A stretch of DNA of 64,000 bases from Hymenobacter polaris. GTDB taxonomy: Bacteria > Bacteroidota > Bacteroidia > Cytophagales > Hymenobacteraceae. How positions within the stretch are numbered: the first letter of the stretch is position 1; every line of letters starts with the position of its first letter. A program made the translations under genes and the position numbers. Of the stretch, positions 8,446 to 16,694 are shown one piece after another. The notes under the pieces are model-generated. The model was not told the origin of the DNA. It did not search any database and was given only the letters and a program-made list of their open reading frames with translations. The stretch covers positions 186,001-250,000 of the forward strand of contig NZ_JABBGH010000003.1 of the NCBI RefSeq assembly GCF_012927305.1. The letters run 5' to 3'.

Positions 8446-9642
8446 TTATCCAGGCGAACCACTGGGGAGCGAGTCGGCGACAGGTGGCGCGGGCGCGGGG
8501 CCACCCCTAGGCGGTAAAGCAGCCAAAAACTGGCTGGGCGACAGGCCGGTAGCTTTTTTAAAGGCGGTGTTGAACGTGGTCTTCGAACTAAACCCGGCCT
8601 CGAAGGCAATGCCCACCATGCTCAGGTGGTGGTGCTGGGCGGCGGCCAGCAGGCGCTTGGCTTCCTCGACCCGGTAGCGGTTGATGAATTGGAAAAAATT
8701 AACCCCTAGGCCCTCGTTCAGCACGTAGGACAGCTCGTGCGTGGAGAGGCCCGCTTGCTGGGCCAGCGCGGGCAGGCTCAGGTCGGGCTGCAAATAGGGC
8801 TTGGTGGTAGCGAGCAGGTGCAGCAGCCGCTGCTGCCAGTAGGCCAGCTGGCTGGGCGATAGGCGCGGCTGCCGGCCGGCCGGCGCGGCCGGCGCCGGAG
8901 TAGCGGGCGGGTCGGGGGCGTAAGCGGGCAGCCGGGCGGGCAGCGCTAGCCCCCTAGGCCCCACGAAAGCAACTGCCTCGGGCTGGCGCAGCGCGTAGTA
9001 GGCCAGGTAGCCCACGGCGGCCAGGTAGCAGGCGGGCAGTAGGGGCAGCTCCCGGCTGGCGGGTACCAGCAGTTCGAGCAGCCAGAGGCCCACCAGCAGC
9101 GCCAGGCCCCACAGCAGCATCTGTAGCCAGCGAAGCCGCCCCGGCTGCAACTGGGCCGCCGGGCGCAGCGGGTGGCGCTGGTGTTGGCGCAGCAGCAGGT
9201 AGGCCGCCAGCCAGTAGCCCACCGCCTGCGCCTTTGGCGTGGCCAGCACGAGCCCCCGCACCAGGGGCGCCACCCCGGCCGGCCACGCGGCCACCCCGCC
9301 CGCGTGGCCCAGCAGCGGCGGCAGCCGCAGCAGTAGAAACAGCAGCCAGGGCGCGAAGTGCACGGCATCGAGCGCCCGCCCGGCGCGGTGCGGCGCGATA
9401 AACTGCCGCACGCTCAGGTACAGGGCGGGGGCCATGGCCAGCCGCAGCAGCTCGAGCCAGCCTGGCAGCCCAGGCGGCAGCAGTTCCCCGGCCGTGGGCG
9501 CGGCGCGGCTGAGCAATACGCTGCCCAAGCACAGCAAAAAAAAGCTAAGCCAGCCATTGGCCAGCCGGTTGACGCGCAACGGACTGGTGCCCAGCAGAAA
9601 CGCCAGGAGCAGAATGCCGCCGCAAGCCACTACATACAGCAT
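8446..9642 (-). CDS. Membrane-anchored AraC-family transcriptional regulator
   Basis: 398 aa from the ATG at 9642; an in-frame TTG at 9681 would add 13 residues. About seven hydrophobic segments fill residues 1-230, then a Pro/Ala-rich linker. A C-terminal AraC/XylS DNA-binding domain (about 285-375) shows both helix-turn-helix units: LSTHELSYVLNEGLGVNFFQF and IAFEAGFSSKTTFNTAFKKATG. Bacteroidota often have this arrangement of an integral membrane sensor fused directly to an AraC domain. The signal and targets are not evident. The protein is rich in Leu, Ala and Arg and very G+C rich. Confidence 0.88.
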   Translation of the reverse strand: MLYVVACGGILLLAFLLGTSPLRVNRLANGWLSFFLLCLGSVLLSRAAPTAGELLPPGLPGWLELLRLAMAPALYLSVRQFIAPHRAGRALDAVHFAPWLLFLLLRLPPLLGHAGGVAAWPAGVAPLVRGLVLATPKAQAVGYWLAAYLLLRQHQRHPLRPAAQLQPGRLRWLQMLLWGLALLVGLWLLELLVPASRELPLLPACYLAAVGYLAYYALRQPEAVAFVGPRGLALPARLPAYAPDPPATPAPAAPAGRQPRLSPSQLAYWQQRLLHLLATTKPYLQPDLSLPALAQQAGLSTHELSYVLNEGLGVNFFQFINRYRVEEAKRLLAAAQHHHLSMVGIAFEAGFSSKTTFNTAFKKATGLSPSQFLAALPPRGGPAPAPPVADSLPSGSPG

Positions 9643-9700
9643 AAGCAGGAGGCCGGCCGCGCGGCGTGGTTCAGCCGGCAAGGTAGCGCCCCGCCCCGTT

Positions 9701-10762
9701 TTAGTTAATGCGCACCCTAGGGTCTAGCAGGGCGTAAAGCATATCGACGGCGATGTTAACCAACACGAAAATGGCCGCCACGAATAGGGTGGCGCCCATT
9801 ACCACCGGAAAGTCCAGGTTCTCGACGGCCTGCAAGGTGGTGGTGCCCAGGCCCTTCCAGTTGAAGATATATTCGATAAAGAACGCGCCGGCCATGAGCG
9901 AAGCTAGCCAGCCCGACACGGCCGTTACCACCGGGTTCAGGGCGTTGCGCAGGGCGTGGCGCCACACCGTAGCCCCTAGGCCCAGCCCCTTGGCCCGCGC
10001 CGTGCGGATGTAGTCCTGGCTCAGCACGTCGAGCATACTAGAGCGCGTGAGTTGCACGATAATGGCCAGCGGGCGCACCCCCAGCGCCAGCGCCGGCAGC
10101 AGCAGGTTGCGCAGCGCCAGGTGCCGCTGCCCGCTAAAGGGGTTGGTTTCGTAGAGCTGCCCGGTCAGGCTCAGGCCCGTCCAGTGGCTCCAGTAGAAGC
10201 CGAAGCTGACGGCGATGAGAATGGCCGCCACGAACGAGGGCACCGAAATGCCCAGCACCGAAGTGGTTACCAGTGTGCGGTCGAGCCACGACTGGGGCTT
10301 TAGCGCCGCCCCCACCCCTAGGGCAATGCCGCCCACCGCCGCCAGCAGCATGGCCGCCACCGCCAGCCACAAGGTGCCCGGAAAGCGGTCGAGCAGCAGC
10401 GCGAGCACGTCCTGGTTGCTTTGGAACGAGCGGCGCAGGTAGGGTCGCTTCAGCACCAGCGCCCGCTGGCTGCCCAGCGGCAGCAGCGCCACCCCGCCGT
10501 AGCGCGCCACCCCGGCCGAGTCGCGCCGGTGCACCCCTAGGGGCGAGGCGTCGTTGAGGTAGCCCAGCAGGCGCAGCGGCAGCGGCTCATCCAGCCCTAG
10601 GTCGGCCCGGATGGCGGCGCGAGTGGCCAGGTCCGAGCGTTGGCCGGCCAGCAGCGCGGCGGGGTCGCCGGGCAGCACGTTGAACAGCAGAAACACCACC
10701 ACCGCCACGCCCACCAGCACGAGCAGGCCCTGGCCCAGGCGGCGAAATAAAAATAGGAGCAT
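9701..10762 (-). CDS. DppB/OppB-type ABC transporter permease
   Basis: 353 aa inner-membrane permease of the binding-protein-dependent transport family, like DppB/OppB for peptides or nickel. The N-terminus (LFRRLGQGLLVLVGVAVVVFLLFNVLPGDPA) is characteristic, and the EAA-like loop and GAFFIEYIFNWKGLGTTTLQA are present near the C-terminus. The ATG at 10762 is chosen. The frame stays open for 14 more codons, but those residues (MLRQAQHDVL...) come from the palindromic repeat upstream. Neither a DppC permease, an ATPase nor a binding protein lies in the window, so partners must be encoded elsewhere. Confidence 0.92.
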   Translation of the reverse strand: MLLFLFRRLGQGLLVLVGVAVVVFLLFNVLPGDPAALLAGQRSDLATRAAIRADLGLDEPLPLRLLGYLNDASPLGVHRRDSAGVARYGGVALLPLGSQRALVLKRPYLRRSFQSNQDVLALLLDRFPGTLWLAVAAMLLAAVGGIALGVGAALKPQSWLDRTLVTTSVLGISVPSFVAAILIAVSFGFYWSHWTGLSLTGQLYETNPFSGQRHLALRNLLLPALALGVRPLAIIVQLTRSSMLDVLSQDYIRTARAKGLGLGATVWRHALRNALNPVVTAVSGWLASLMAGAFFIEYIFNWKGLGTTTLQAVENLDFPVVMGATLFVAAIFVLVNIAVDMLYALLDPRVRIN

Positions 10763-10774
10763 TGGCTCAAAAAT

Positions 10775-10883
10775 AAGCACGTCATGCTGAGCTTGCCGAA
10801 GCATCTCTCCCGCGTCACTAACCTTAACTGTTAGGATTACTTACGCGGTAGAGATGCTTCGACAAGCTCAGCATGGCGTGCTT
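10775..10883. repeat. Intergenic palindromic repeat, copy 2 (short arms)
   Basis: Arms at about 10775-10814 and 10844-10883, each with CATGCTGAGC-type and GAAGCATCTC-type segments. The loop ends in GGATTACTTA as in copy 1. It lies between the DoxX-like gene and the DppB-like gene and begins 13 bp upstream of the latter's start. Confidence 0.92.
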
Positions 10884-10906
10884 TTGTGTAATGATTACAC
10901 CTTGGT

Positions 10907-12073
10907 TTACAGCGCCTTTTCCACCTGGTACAGCTTTGGAATGTCGTGGTAGTGGTACTTGGCCATCACGGTGCCATCGTGCAGCGCCATCAGGCCGGGG
11001 TTGGCGCGAATCATAGTTTTGAGGACCGTGGCGTCGGCAAAGGCGTAGGGCGCGGCCAGGTTTACCTCGTGGCGGAAGGCGTCGAACTTGCCGGCGCTGG
11101 TGCTGGTGATGGCCAGCACCTCAATGTGCTTGCGCGACTTGGCCGCGTCGGCCACCAGTTGGTTGAGTTGGTCGAAGCGGTCACGGTCGGCTTTGTTGGT
11201 GTTTTGAATGAGAATCAGCAGCTTATTACCCGTTAGTACTTGTTGGGTGATGTTGTTGCCTTCGGGGTCGCTGACAACGAAATCCGTAATGGGCGCCTTC
11301 GATTGCTCGGGGTTGAGCACGGTCATCGACTTGTATTTCCAGGTCGAGTCGGTGGGGAAGGCTTCCGATTCCATGGTTTTGCCAGCGCGCTCGAAGGTGT
11401 AGCGGTAGCGCGGGGCCTCGGCTGGCTTCATCTGCTGGGCAATGTTATTGCCCACTTTGTAGGGCAAAAAATCGAAGTAGGGCAGGTGCCCCAACGCCCG
11501 CACCCCAATGCCGATGGCCAGGGCGCTGGCTACGGTCATGGCCATGAGGCCGGCCGTGCCGCGCACAAACGAGTGCCGCAGAAAGCGCTGATTAGTAAAC
11601 ACCACGCCCCACAGAGCCAGCAAAAACAGGTCTTTGCTAAACGAAGCCCAGGGCGTAAGCTTGAGGAAGTCGCCGAAGCAGCCGCAGTCCGTCACCTTGT
11701 TGAACGCGGCCGAGTAGAAGGTGAGGAAACCAAAAAAGACCAGCAGCGCCAGCAGCACCCCTAGGGTCTGGCGCAGGTACCAGCGCAGCAGCAGCGCCAC
11801 GCCCAGCATCACCTCCAGCGAGCTGAGAAAGATGCTGAGTAAGCGGCTCTGGCCCTTCAAGAAATCGAAGAAGCCCGCCGCCCAGGGCACGTCCAGGGCA
11901 AATACCTCGAAGTATTCTTCCAGCTTGTAGGCCGTGCCCACGGGGTCGTTGAGCTTGATGAGGCCCGAGAAGATGAACACGGCCCCCAGCACCACCCAGC
12001 ACACCCGCGTAAACAGGCGCAGCGAGTGCGAAGCCGTGGGAGCCGGCGTAGTAACGGGGCGTAGAACGGGCAT
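10907..12073 (-). CDS. DoxX-like (BT_3928-family) membrane protein with thioredoxin-like C-terminus
   Basis: 388 aa. The N-terminal half has four hydrophobic segments of the DoxX/MauE type (FIFSGLIKLNDPVG; CGCFGDFLKL with a CxC pair). The C-terminal part (about 215-388) is soluble, with a beta-alpha pattern like the redox fold, but no CxxC motif. In Bacteroidota this family usually lies near DUF1599 and folP genes, exactly as here. Its role is not established; a link to quinone or disulfide chemistry is only a suggestion from the MauE/DoxX similarity. Confidence 0.85.
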   Translation of the reverse strand: MPVLRPVTTPAPTASHSLRLFTRVCWVVLGAVFIFSGLIKLNDPVGTAYKLEEYFEVFALDVPWAAGFFDFLKGQSRLLSIFLSSLEVMLGVALLLRWYLRQTLGVLLALLVFFGFLTFYSAAFNKVTDCGCFGDFLKLTPWASFSKDLFLLALWGVVFTNQRFLRHSFVRGTAGLMAMTVASALAIGIGVRALGHLPYFDFLPYKVGNNIAQQMKPAEAPRYRYTFERAGKTMESEAFPTDSTWKYKSMTVLNPEQSKAPITDFVVSDPEGNNITQQVLTGNKLLILIQNTNKADRDRFDQLNQLVADAAKSRKHIEVLAITSTSAGKFDAFRHEVNLAAPYAFADATVLKTMIRANPGLMALHDGTVMAKYHYHDIPKLYQVEKAL

Positions 12074-12121
12074 AGGGGTAGTAACTAGTTACTGGTGATG
12101 AGTGACTAATACGTAAACATA

Positions 12122-12228
12122 GAACGTCATGCTTATCTGGCGTCCGCTTGTCGAAGCATCTCTACCGCGTCGCCTAGGGCCATTGTTCGGTAGAGATGCT
12201 TCGGCTGCGCTCAGCATGACGGGCTCTT
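12122..12228. repeat. Intergenic palindromic repeat, copy 3 (hybrid arms)
   Basis: The left arm is the long type (TTATCTGGCGTCCGCTTGTC between GTCATGC and GAAGCATCTC). The right arm is the short type (GCTGCGCTCAGCATGAC). The arms therefore pair only in their outer and inner parts. It lies between DUF1599 and the DoxX-like gene and abuts the DUF1599 stop codon. The loop contains a CCTAGG site. Confidence 0.9.
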
Positions 12229-12785
12229 TAAACAGGCTTTTGACTGGCAGCTGCTTCCTCCCCCAGAATGAGCGCAAACACCGCATAGTTCAGCATGTCG
12301 CGGTAGCTGCCCTCCACGCTCTCGCTAACCAGGGCGGCGCCCCCCAGGTTTTCGAGCTGCTTTACGCGGTGCAGCTTCATGAGTATCAGGTCGGTAATGC
12401 TGCTCACGCGCATCTGGCGCCAGGCCTCGCCGTAGTCGTGGTTTTTAGCTTGCAGCAGCTCGCGGTTCAGGGCGTTTTCGTGGTCGTAGGCGGCGGCCAC
12501 CTCGGCGGCGGGCAGGTCGAGGGGCGCGGCGGCGGGCAGGCGCAGCTGCATCAGGGCAATGAGGCAGTAGTTGATGATGGCCACAAATTCCTCGTCCACG
12601 CCGTCGGCTACGCGCTGCACGCCGGTTTCCTGAATGGTGCGGATGCGGTTGGCCTTGATAAAAATCTGGTCCGTGACGGAGGGCAGGCGCAAGATGCGCC
12701 AGGCGGTGCCGTAGTCGTGGGTTTTGGCCAGAAACAATTCGCGGCAGCGGCTCAAAATCAGGTCGTAGTGCGCGGCGGTAGTCAA
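12228..12785 (-). CDS. DUF1599 (nucleotide-modification-associated domain 1) protein
   Basis: 185 aa from a TTG start at 12785; no ATG is available, and the longer frame to 13265 is the antisense of folP. Two tandem copies of the domain are visible: FLAKTHDYGTAWRILRLPSVTDQIFIKA (about residues 15-42) and LLQAKNHDYGEAWRQMRVSSITDLILMK (about 117-145). The repeated HDYGxAWR(I/Q)xR motif is the family hallmark. PF07659 has been described as a nucleotide-modification-associated domain; the activity is unknown. It diverges from folP, with 171 bp between the two starts. Confidence 0.88.
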   Translation of the reverse strand: MTTAAHYDLILSRCRELFLAKTHDYGTAWRILRLPSVTDQIFIKANRIRTIQETGVQRVADGVDEEFVAIINYCLIALMQLRLPAAAPLDLPAAEVAAAYDHENALNRELLQAKNHDYGEAWRQMRVSSITDLILMKLHRVKQLENLGGAALVSESVEGSYRDMLNYAVFALILGEEAAASQKPV

Positions 12786-12956
12786 GCGGTAAGTGAGTAG
12801 ATGAGTAAATAAGTAAGGTGGCTGGCCGACTGTTGCGACTGCTCTGCGTACCCTTCTGCGTCTTCGGTGGTGGAAATACCCACCCGAAAACCCCCGCAAG
12901 TTCGCCCGCACCGCCGGATATTTACCGCCGCGCGCTGCCCCCCCGCCCACCCTCCA

Positions 12957-13832
12957 GTGCCCTTGCCCAGCTACCCCACCACCCACTGCCTGCGCAGCCC
13001 CCACGGCCGGCTGCTCGACTTGCGCCAGCCGCAGGTAATGGGCATCCTTAACCTCACGCCCGACTCGTTCTACCCCGGCTCGCGCCTGGGGCAGGCCACC
13101 GAGGCGGCCCTGCTGGCCCGCGCCGAGGCCATGCTTGCAGCCGGCGCCGCCGCCCTCGACGTGGGCGGCTACAGCTCGCGGCCCGGCGCCGACGACATCG
13201 CGCCCGCCGAGGAAATGCGCCGCCTGCTGCCCGCCATCGCGGCCCTGCGGCATGAGTTTCCGCATGCCTTTATTTCGGCCGATACCTTCCGGGCCGCCGT
13301 GGCCGCCGAGGCCGTAGCCGCCGGCGCCGACCTGGTGAACGACATTGGTGGGGGCACCCTCGACGCCGAGATGCTGCCCACCGTGGCCCGCCTAGGGGTG
13401 CCCTACTGCCTGATGCACCTGCGCGGCAACCCCCAAACTATGCGCAGCCTCACCCACTACGACGAGGATATTGTGCTGACGCTCTTGCGGTTTTTTCGCG
13501 ACCAGCTGGCGGCCCTGCGCCAGGCCAACGGCGGCCAGCCCCGGCCCGACGTGCTGCTCGACCCCGGCTTCGGCTTCGCCAAAACGCCCGCCCTCAACCA
13601 CGCCCTACTGCGCCGCCTGCCCGAGCTGCACGCCCTAGGGTGCCCGCTGCTGGTAGGCCTCTCGCGCAAGGCCATGGTGTATAAGCCCCTGGGCCTGGGA
13701 CCCGAAACCGCCCTCAACGGCACTACCGCGCTGCACGTGGTGGCCCTGCAGGGCGGCGCCCGCCTGCTGCGCGTGCACGACGTGCCCGAAGCCCGCCAGA
13801 CGCTGGCTTTGCTGGCCGCTGAAGTGGCCTAG
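12957..13832 (+). CDS. folP: Dihydropteroate synthase
   Basis: 291 aa TIM-barrel enzyme that joins pABA to the pterin diphosphate in folate synthesis. Motifs in order: VMGILNLTPDSFYPG, DVGGYSSRPGA, LVNDIGGG, LLDPGFGFAKT and GLSRKAMV. No ATG lies in a useful place. GTG at 12957 (or TTG at 12963) gives a start just ahead of the family N-terminus, whereas the GTG at 12867 would add 30 low-complexity residues. Leu-Gly pairs at 13391 and 13635 are coded CTA GGG, unlike most Leu codons here. Confidence 0.95.
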   Translation: MPLPSYPTTHCLRSPHGRLLDLRQPQVMGILNLTPDSFYPGSRLGQATEAALLARAEAMLAAGAAALDVGGYSSRPGADDIAPAEEMRRLLPAIAALRHEFPHAFISADTFRAAVAAEAVAAGADLVNDIGGGTLDAEMLPTVARLGVPYCLMHLRGNPQTMRSLTHYDEDIVLTLLRFFRDQLAALRQANGGQPRPDVLLDPGFGFAKTPALNHALLRRLPELHALGCPLLVGLSRKAMVYKPLGLGPETALNGTTALHVVALQGGARLLRVHDVPEARQTLALLAAEVA

Positions 13833-13856
13833 AGCGGTTTCTGGAACGGTGTTTAG

Positions 13857-13994
13857 GCCGCCCTCCGCGGGGGACCCCACCCCCGGCCCCTCCCCTCCGG
13901 GGGAGGGGAGCCACGGCACAAACCGAGCGTTTGCTAACGTCAGGCTCCCCCTCTCCCGGAGGGGAGGGGCTGGGGGGGGCCCGCGGAGGGTGGC
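13857..13994. repeat. G/C-rich inverted repeat
   Basis: Left arm GCCGCCCTCCGCGGGGGACC...CCCCTCCCCTCC with the complementary right arm (13945-13994) and a loop of about 30 bp (ACGGCACAAACCGAGCGTTTGC). The arms are more than 45 bp long with a few mismatches. Unrelated in sequence to the CATGCTGAGC family. It lies between folP and the CBM9-like gene. Translated, it gives the TPGPSPPGEG / LPLSRRGGAGG type of sequence that often appears as spurious protein in Bacteroidota. Confidence 0.85.
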
Positions 13995-14050
13995 TTGTAC
14001 CCCTAGACCTCTGGTCGGCCAAATAAGCCTGCGCGCTTAACTTGCCGGCC

Positions 14051-15172
14051 ATGAAAAATTTCGCTGGCTCGTTGCGGCCGCTACTACTTTGGCGCCGGTG
14101 GGTAGGTGGCTTGGGCGTGCTGCTAGCCCAGGCTGGGCACGCGCAAAACTTGTTTCAGGGCCAGGAGGCGCTGTTTACGCCGCCGCTGAGCTACGTGGTG
14201 CAGCACACCACCCAGGCCCTGACCCTGGACGGCAACCTGAACGAGGGCGACTGGCAGCGCGCGCCCTGGACCAGTGACTTTGTGGATATTGAGGGCGCCG
14301 CCAAGCCGCGCCCCACCTACCCAACGCGGGTGAAGATGCTCTGGAACGACTCGACGCTCTTTATCGGCGCCAGCCTGCAAGAGCCGCAGCTGTGGGCCAC
14401 CCAAACTCACCACGACGATATCATCTTCAAGGACAATGACTTTGAAGTCTTCATCGACCCCGACAACGATACCCACCAGTACTTCGAGATTGAAGTAAAC
14501 CAGCTGGGCAACATTTTCGACCTCTTCCTGCCCAAGCCCTACCGCAACGGCGGCGACGCGCTGGTGAGCTGGGACGCGCCGGGCCTGCGCACGGGCCTGC
14601 GGCTGGCGGGCACCCTCAACCAGCCCCGCGACCAGGACCAGGGCTGGACCGTGGAAATGGCGGTTCCGCTAAAAGCCCTGCACGTAGGCTACGATTGGCA
14701 CGCGCCGGCCGAGGGCACGCGCTGGCGCATCAACTTCTCGCGGGTGGAGTGGGATGTGCGCGCCACGCCGACCGGCTACCAGAAGCAGCTGAGCGCCAGC
14801 GGCCAGCCCCTGCCCGAGCACAACTGGGTGTGGTCGCCGCAGGGCGTCATCAACATGCACTACCCCGAGCGCTGGGGCTACCTGCAGTTCACGCGCCAGG
14901 CGGGCACCCCCTTCCAGCTGCCCTACGCCGAGCAGCAGAAGCCCTACCTCTGGCTGGTGTACTACCGCCAGCAGCAGTACCTGGCGCAGCACCAGCGCTA
15001 CGCCACCACCCTGGCCGAGCTGGCTTTGCCGCCCCAGGTTACCCTAGGCGCCCAAGTAAACCAGTTGCAGCTGGCCGCCACCGCCAGCCAGTTTGCCGCC
15101 ACCATCACCGCCGCTGGCCACCCCACCATCCGCCTCAACCAAGAAGGCCTGGTGCAAACCCTGAAGCCCTGA
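14051..15172 (+). CDS. Secreted CBM9-like carbohydrate-binding protein
   Basis: 373 aa with a signal peptide that ends near AQAGHAQN. The CBM9-like fold covers about residues 45-280: LTLDGNLNEGDWQRAPW at the start, VKMLWNDSTLFIGASLQEP, NDFEVFIDPDNDTHQYFEIEVN, and GWTVEMAVPLKAL, all typical of the family found on xylanases and related secreted proteins. The C-terminal 90 residues are unassigned. ATG at 14051 is preferred to the TTG nine bases upstream. It lies ahead of a sugar transporter and a hexosaminidase on the same strand, so glycan binding is a reasonable guess; no catalytic residues are visible. Confidence 0.85.
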   Translation: MKNFAGSLRPLLLWRRWVGGLGVLLAQAGHAQNLFQGQEALFTPPLSYVVQHTTQALTLDGNLNEGDWQRAPWTSDFVDIEGAAKPRPTYPTRVKMLWNDSTLFIGASLQEPQLWATQTHHDDIIFKDNDFEVFIDPDNDTHQYFEIEVNQLGNIFDLFLPKPYRNGGDALVSWDAPGLRTGLRLAGTLNQPRDQDQGWTVEMAVPLKALHVGYDWHAPAEGTRWRINFSRVEWDVRATPTGYQKQLSASGQPLPEHNWVWSPQGVINMHYPERWGYLQFTRQAGTPFQLPYAEQQKPYLWLVYYRQQQYLAQHQRYATTLAELALPPQVTLGAQVNQLQLAATASQFAATITAAGHPTIRLNQEGLVQTLKP

Positions 15173-15351
15173 CGAGTGGCCGAAATGTTAGGCCGCGCCG
15201 CGTTGTGGCTGGCTTAGCGGCCGGGCGGGTGGGAGGGGGGTAGGGCGCATCGTTTCGCGGCGGGGTATACTTGCAGTAAAGAACCGCCCGGCTGCCTAGG
15301 GCTGCGCGCGCGGCCAACGTTTCTGAAAATAACCTAACGAGCTGATTGCAA

Positions 15352-16623
15352 ATGGAAAAGACAAAATCAACTACCCTCTCGCCCCTGGTTATTATTGGCG
15401 CGCTGTTTTTCATCTTCGGCTTCATCACCTGGCTCAACGGCACGCTGATTCCGTTTCTGAAGCTGGCCTGCGAGTTAACCTACGCCCAGGCCTTGTTGGT
15501 CACGTTTGCTTTCTACATCGCCTACGTATTTCTGGCGTTGCCCTCGTCGCTCATTCTGCAGCGCACGGGCTTTAAGAACGGCATGGCCCTAGGGCTGGTC
15601 GTGATGGCTGTGGGGGCGCTGGTGTTCGTGCCGGCGGCGCAGGCCCGCTCGTTCGGGTTGTTTTTGCTGGGCCTGTTTGTGCAGGGCGCGGGCCTGGCCT
15701 TGCTCCAAACCGCTTCCAACCCCTACGCCACCATCCTGGGCCCGCTCGACAGCGCCGCCAAGCGCATCAGCATCATGGGCATTTGCAACAAAGTGGCCGG
15801 TATTCTGGCGCCCGTGCTCATCGGGGCCGTGGTGCTTAAGGGCATTGCCGAGCTAGAGCAGCAACTGGCCGGCACGCAGTCGGCCGCCACCCGCGCCACG
15901 CTGCTCAACGAGCTGGCCGGGCGCGTGGTAGTGCCCTACCTGACCATTGCCGGGGCGCTGCTGGTGCTGGCCTACCTGGTGCGCCGCTCCAGCCTGCCCG
16001 AGCTAACCCCAACTGCCGAGACCACCGCGCCTGCCGGCCGCCTCAGCCAGTATCCGCACCTGATGCTGGGCGTGCTGGCCATGTTTTGCTACGTGGGCGT
16101 CGAGGTGATTGCCGGCGATACCATTATTCAGTACGGCCGGGCGCAGGGCATCAGCCTCGACGTGGCCCGTAACTTCACTTCCTTCACCCTAGGGGCCATG
16201 CTGCTGGGCTACGTGCTGGGCATTGCCACCATGCCGCGCCTGCTCAGCCAGCAGCTGGCGTTGCGCCTCTGCGCCATCCTGGGGGTGCTGGCCACCATCG
16301 GCATCACCCTCACCCACGGCTACGCCTCGGTGCTGTGCGTAGCGCTGCTGGGCTTGGCCAACTCGCTGATGTGGCCGGCCATCTTCCCGCTCAGCATTAA
16401 GAACCTGGGCAGCTACACCGAGCGCGGCTCGGCCCTGGTTATCATGGGCATTGGTGGCGGGGCGGTGCTGCCCTACCTCTACGGCAAGCTGAGCGAGGGC
16501 GTGGGCTTGCAAAACGCCTACTTGCTGCTGGTGCCCTGCTACCTCTACATCCTGTTTTTTGCCCTGCGCGGCCACGCCTACCCCGCCAAGGTGCCGGCCA
16601 GCTACGCCGTGCCCGCCGTGTAG
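15352..16623 (+). CDS. FucP/NagP-type MFS sugar transporter
   Basis: 423 aa with about 12 membrane segments. The N-terminal block FFIFGFITWLNGTLIPFLK, the GxxLxxLQTASNPYATILGP segment and the KRISIMGICNKVAGILAP segment match the sugar:proton symporters of the FucP/NagP/HexP group. Its stop is 71 bp ahead of a GH20 N-acetylhexosaminidase gene on the same strand, which favours N-acetylglucosamine as the cargo, but fucose or other hexoses cannot be excluded. ATG at 15352 is chosen over a TTG six bases upstream. A TATACTTG sequence about 85 bp upstream is close to TAnnTTTG. Confidence 0.9.
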   Translation: MEKTKSTTLSPLVIIGALFFIFGFITWLNGTLIPFLKLACELTYAQALLVTFAFYIAYVFLALPSSLILQRTGFKNGMALGLVVMAVGALVFVPAAQARSFGLFLLGLFVQGAGLALLQTASNPYATILGPLDSAAKRISIMGICNKVAGILAPVLIGAVVLKGIAELEQQLAGTQSAATRATLLNELAGRVVVPYLTIAGALLVLAYLVRRSSLPELTPTAETTAPAGRLSQYPHLMLGVLAMFCYVGVEVIAGDTIIQYGRAQGISLDVARNFTSFTLGAMLLGYVLGIATMPRLLSQQLALRLCAILGVLATIGITLTHGYASVLCVALLGLANSLMWPAIFPLSIKNLGSYTERGSALVIMGIGGGAVLPYLYGKLSEGVGLQNAYLLLVPCYLYILFFALRGHAYPAKVPASYAVPAV

Positions 16624-16694
16624 GCCACCCTGGCCGCCGGGTGCCCACCGGCGCCGGCCTCCCCTCGCTCTTCGCCCTAACAAACGCCTAGTTC

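Noticed and set aside
9701..10804. Longer start for the DppB-like permease that begins MLRQAQHDV
   Set aside because: Those residues are the translated arm of the palindromic repeat; the family N-terminus starts at ATG 10762.
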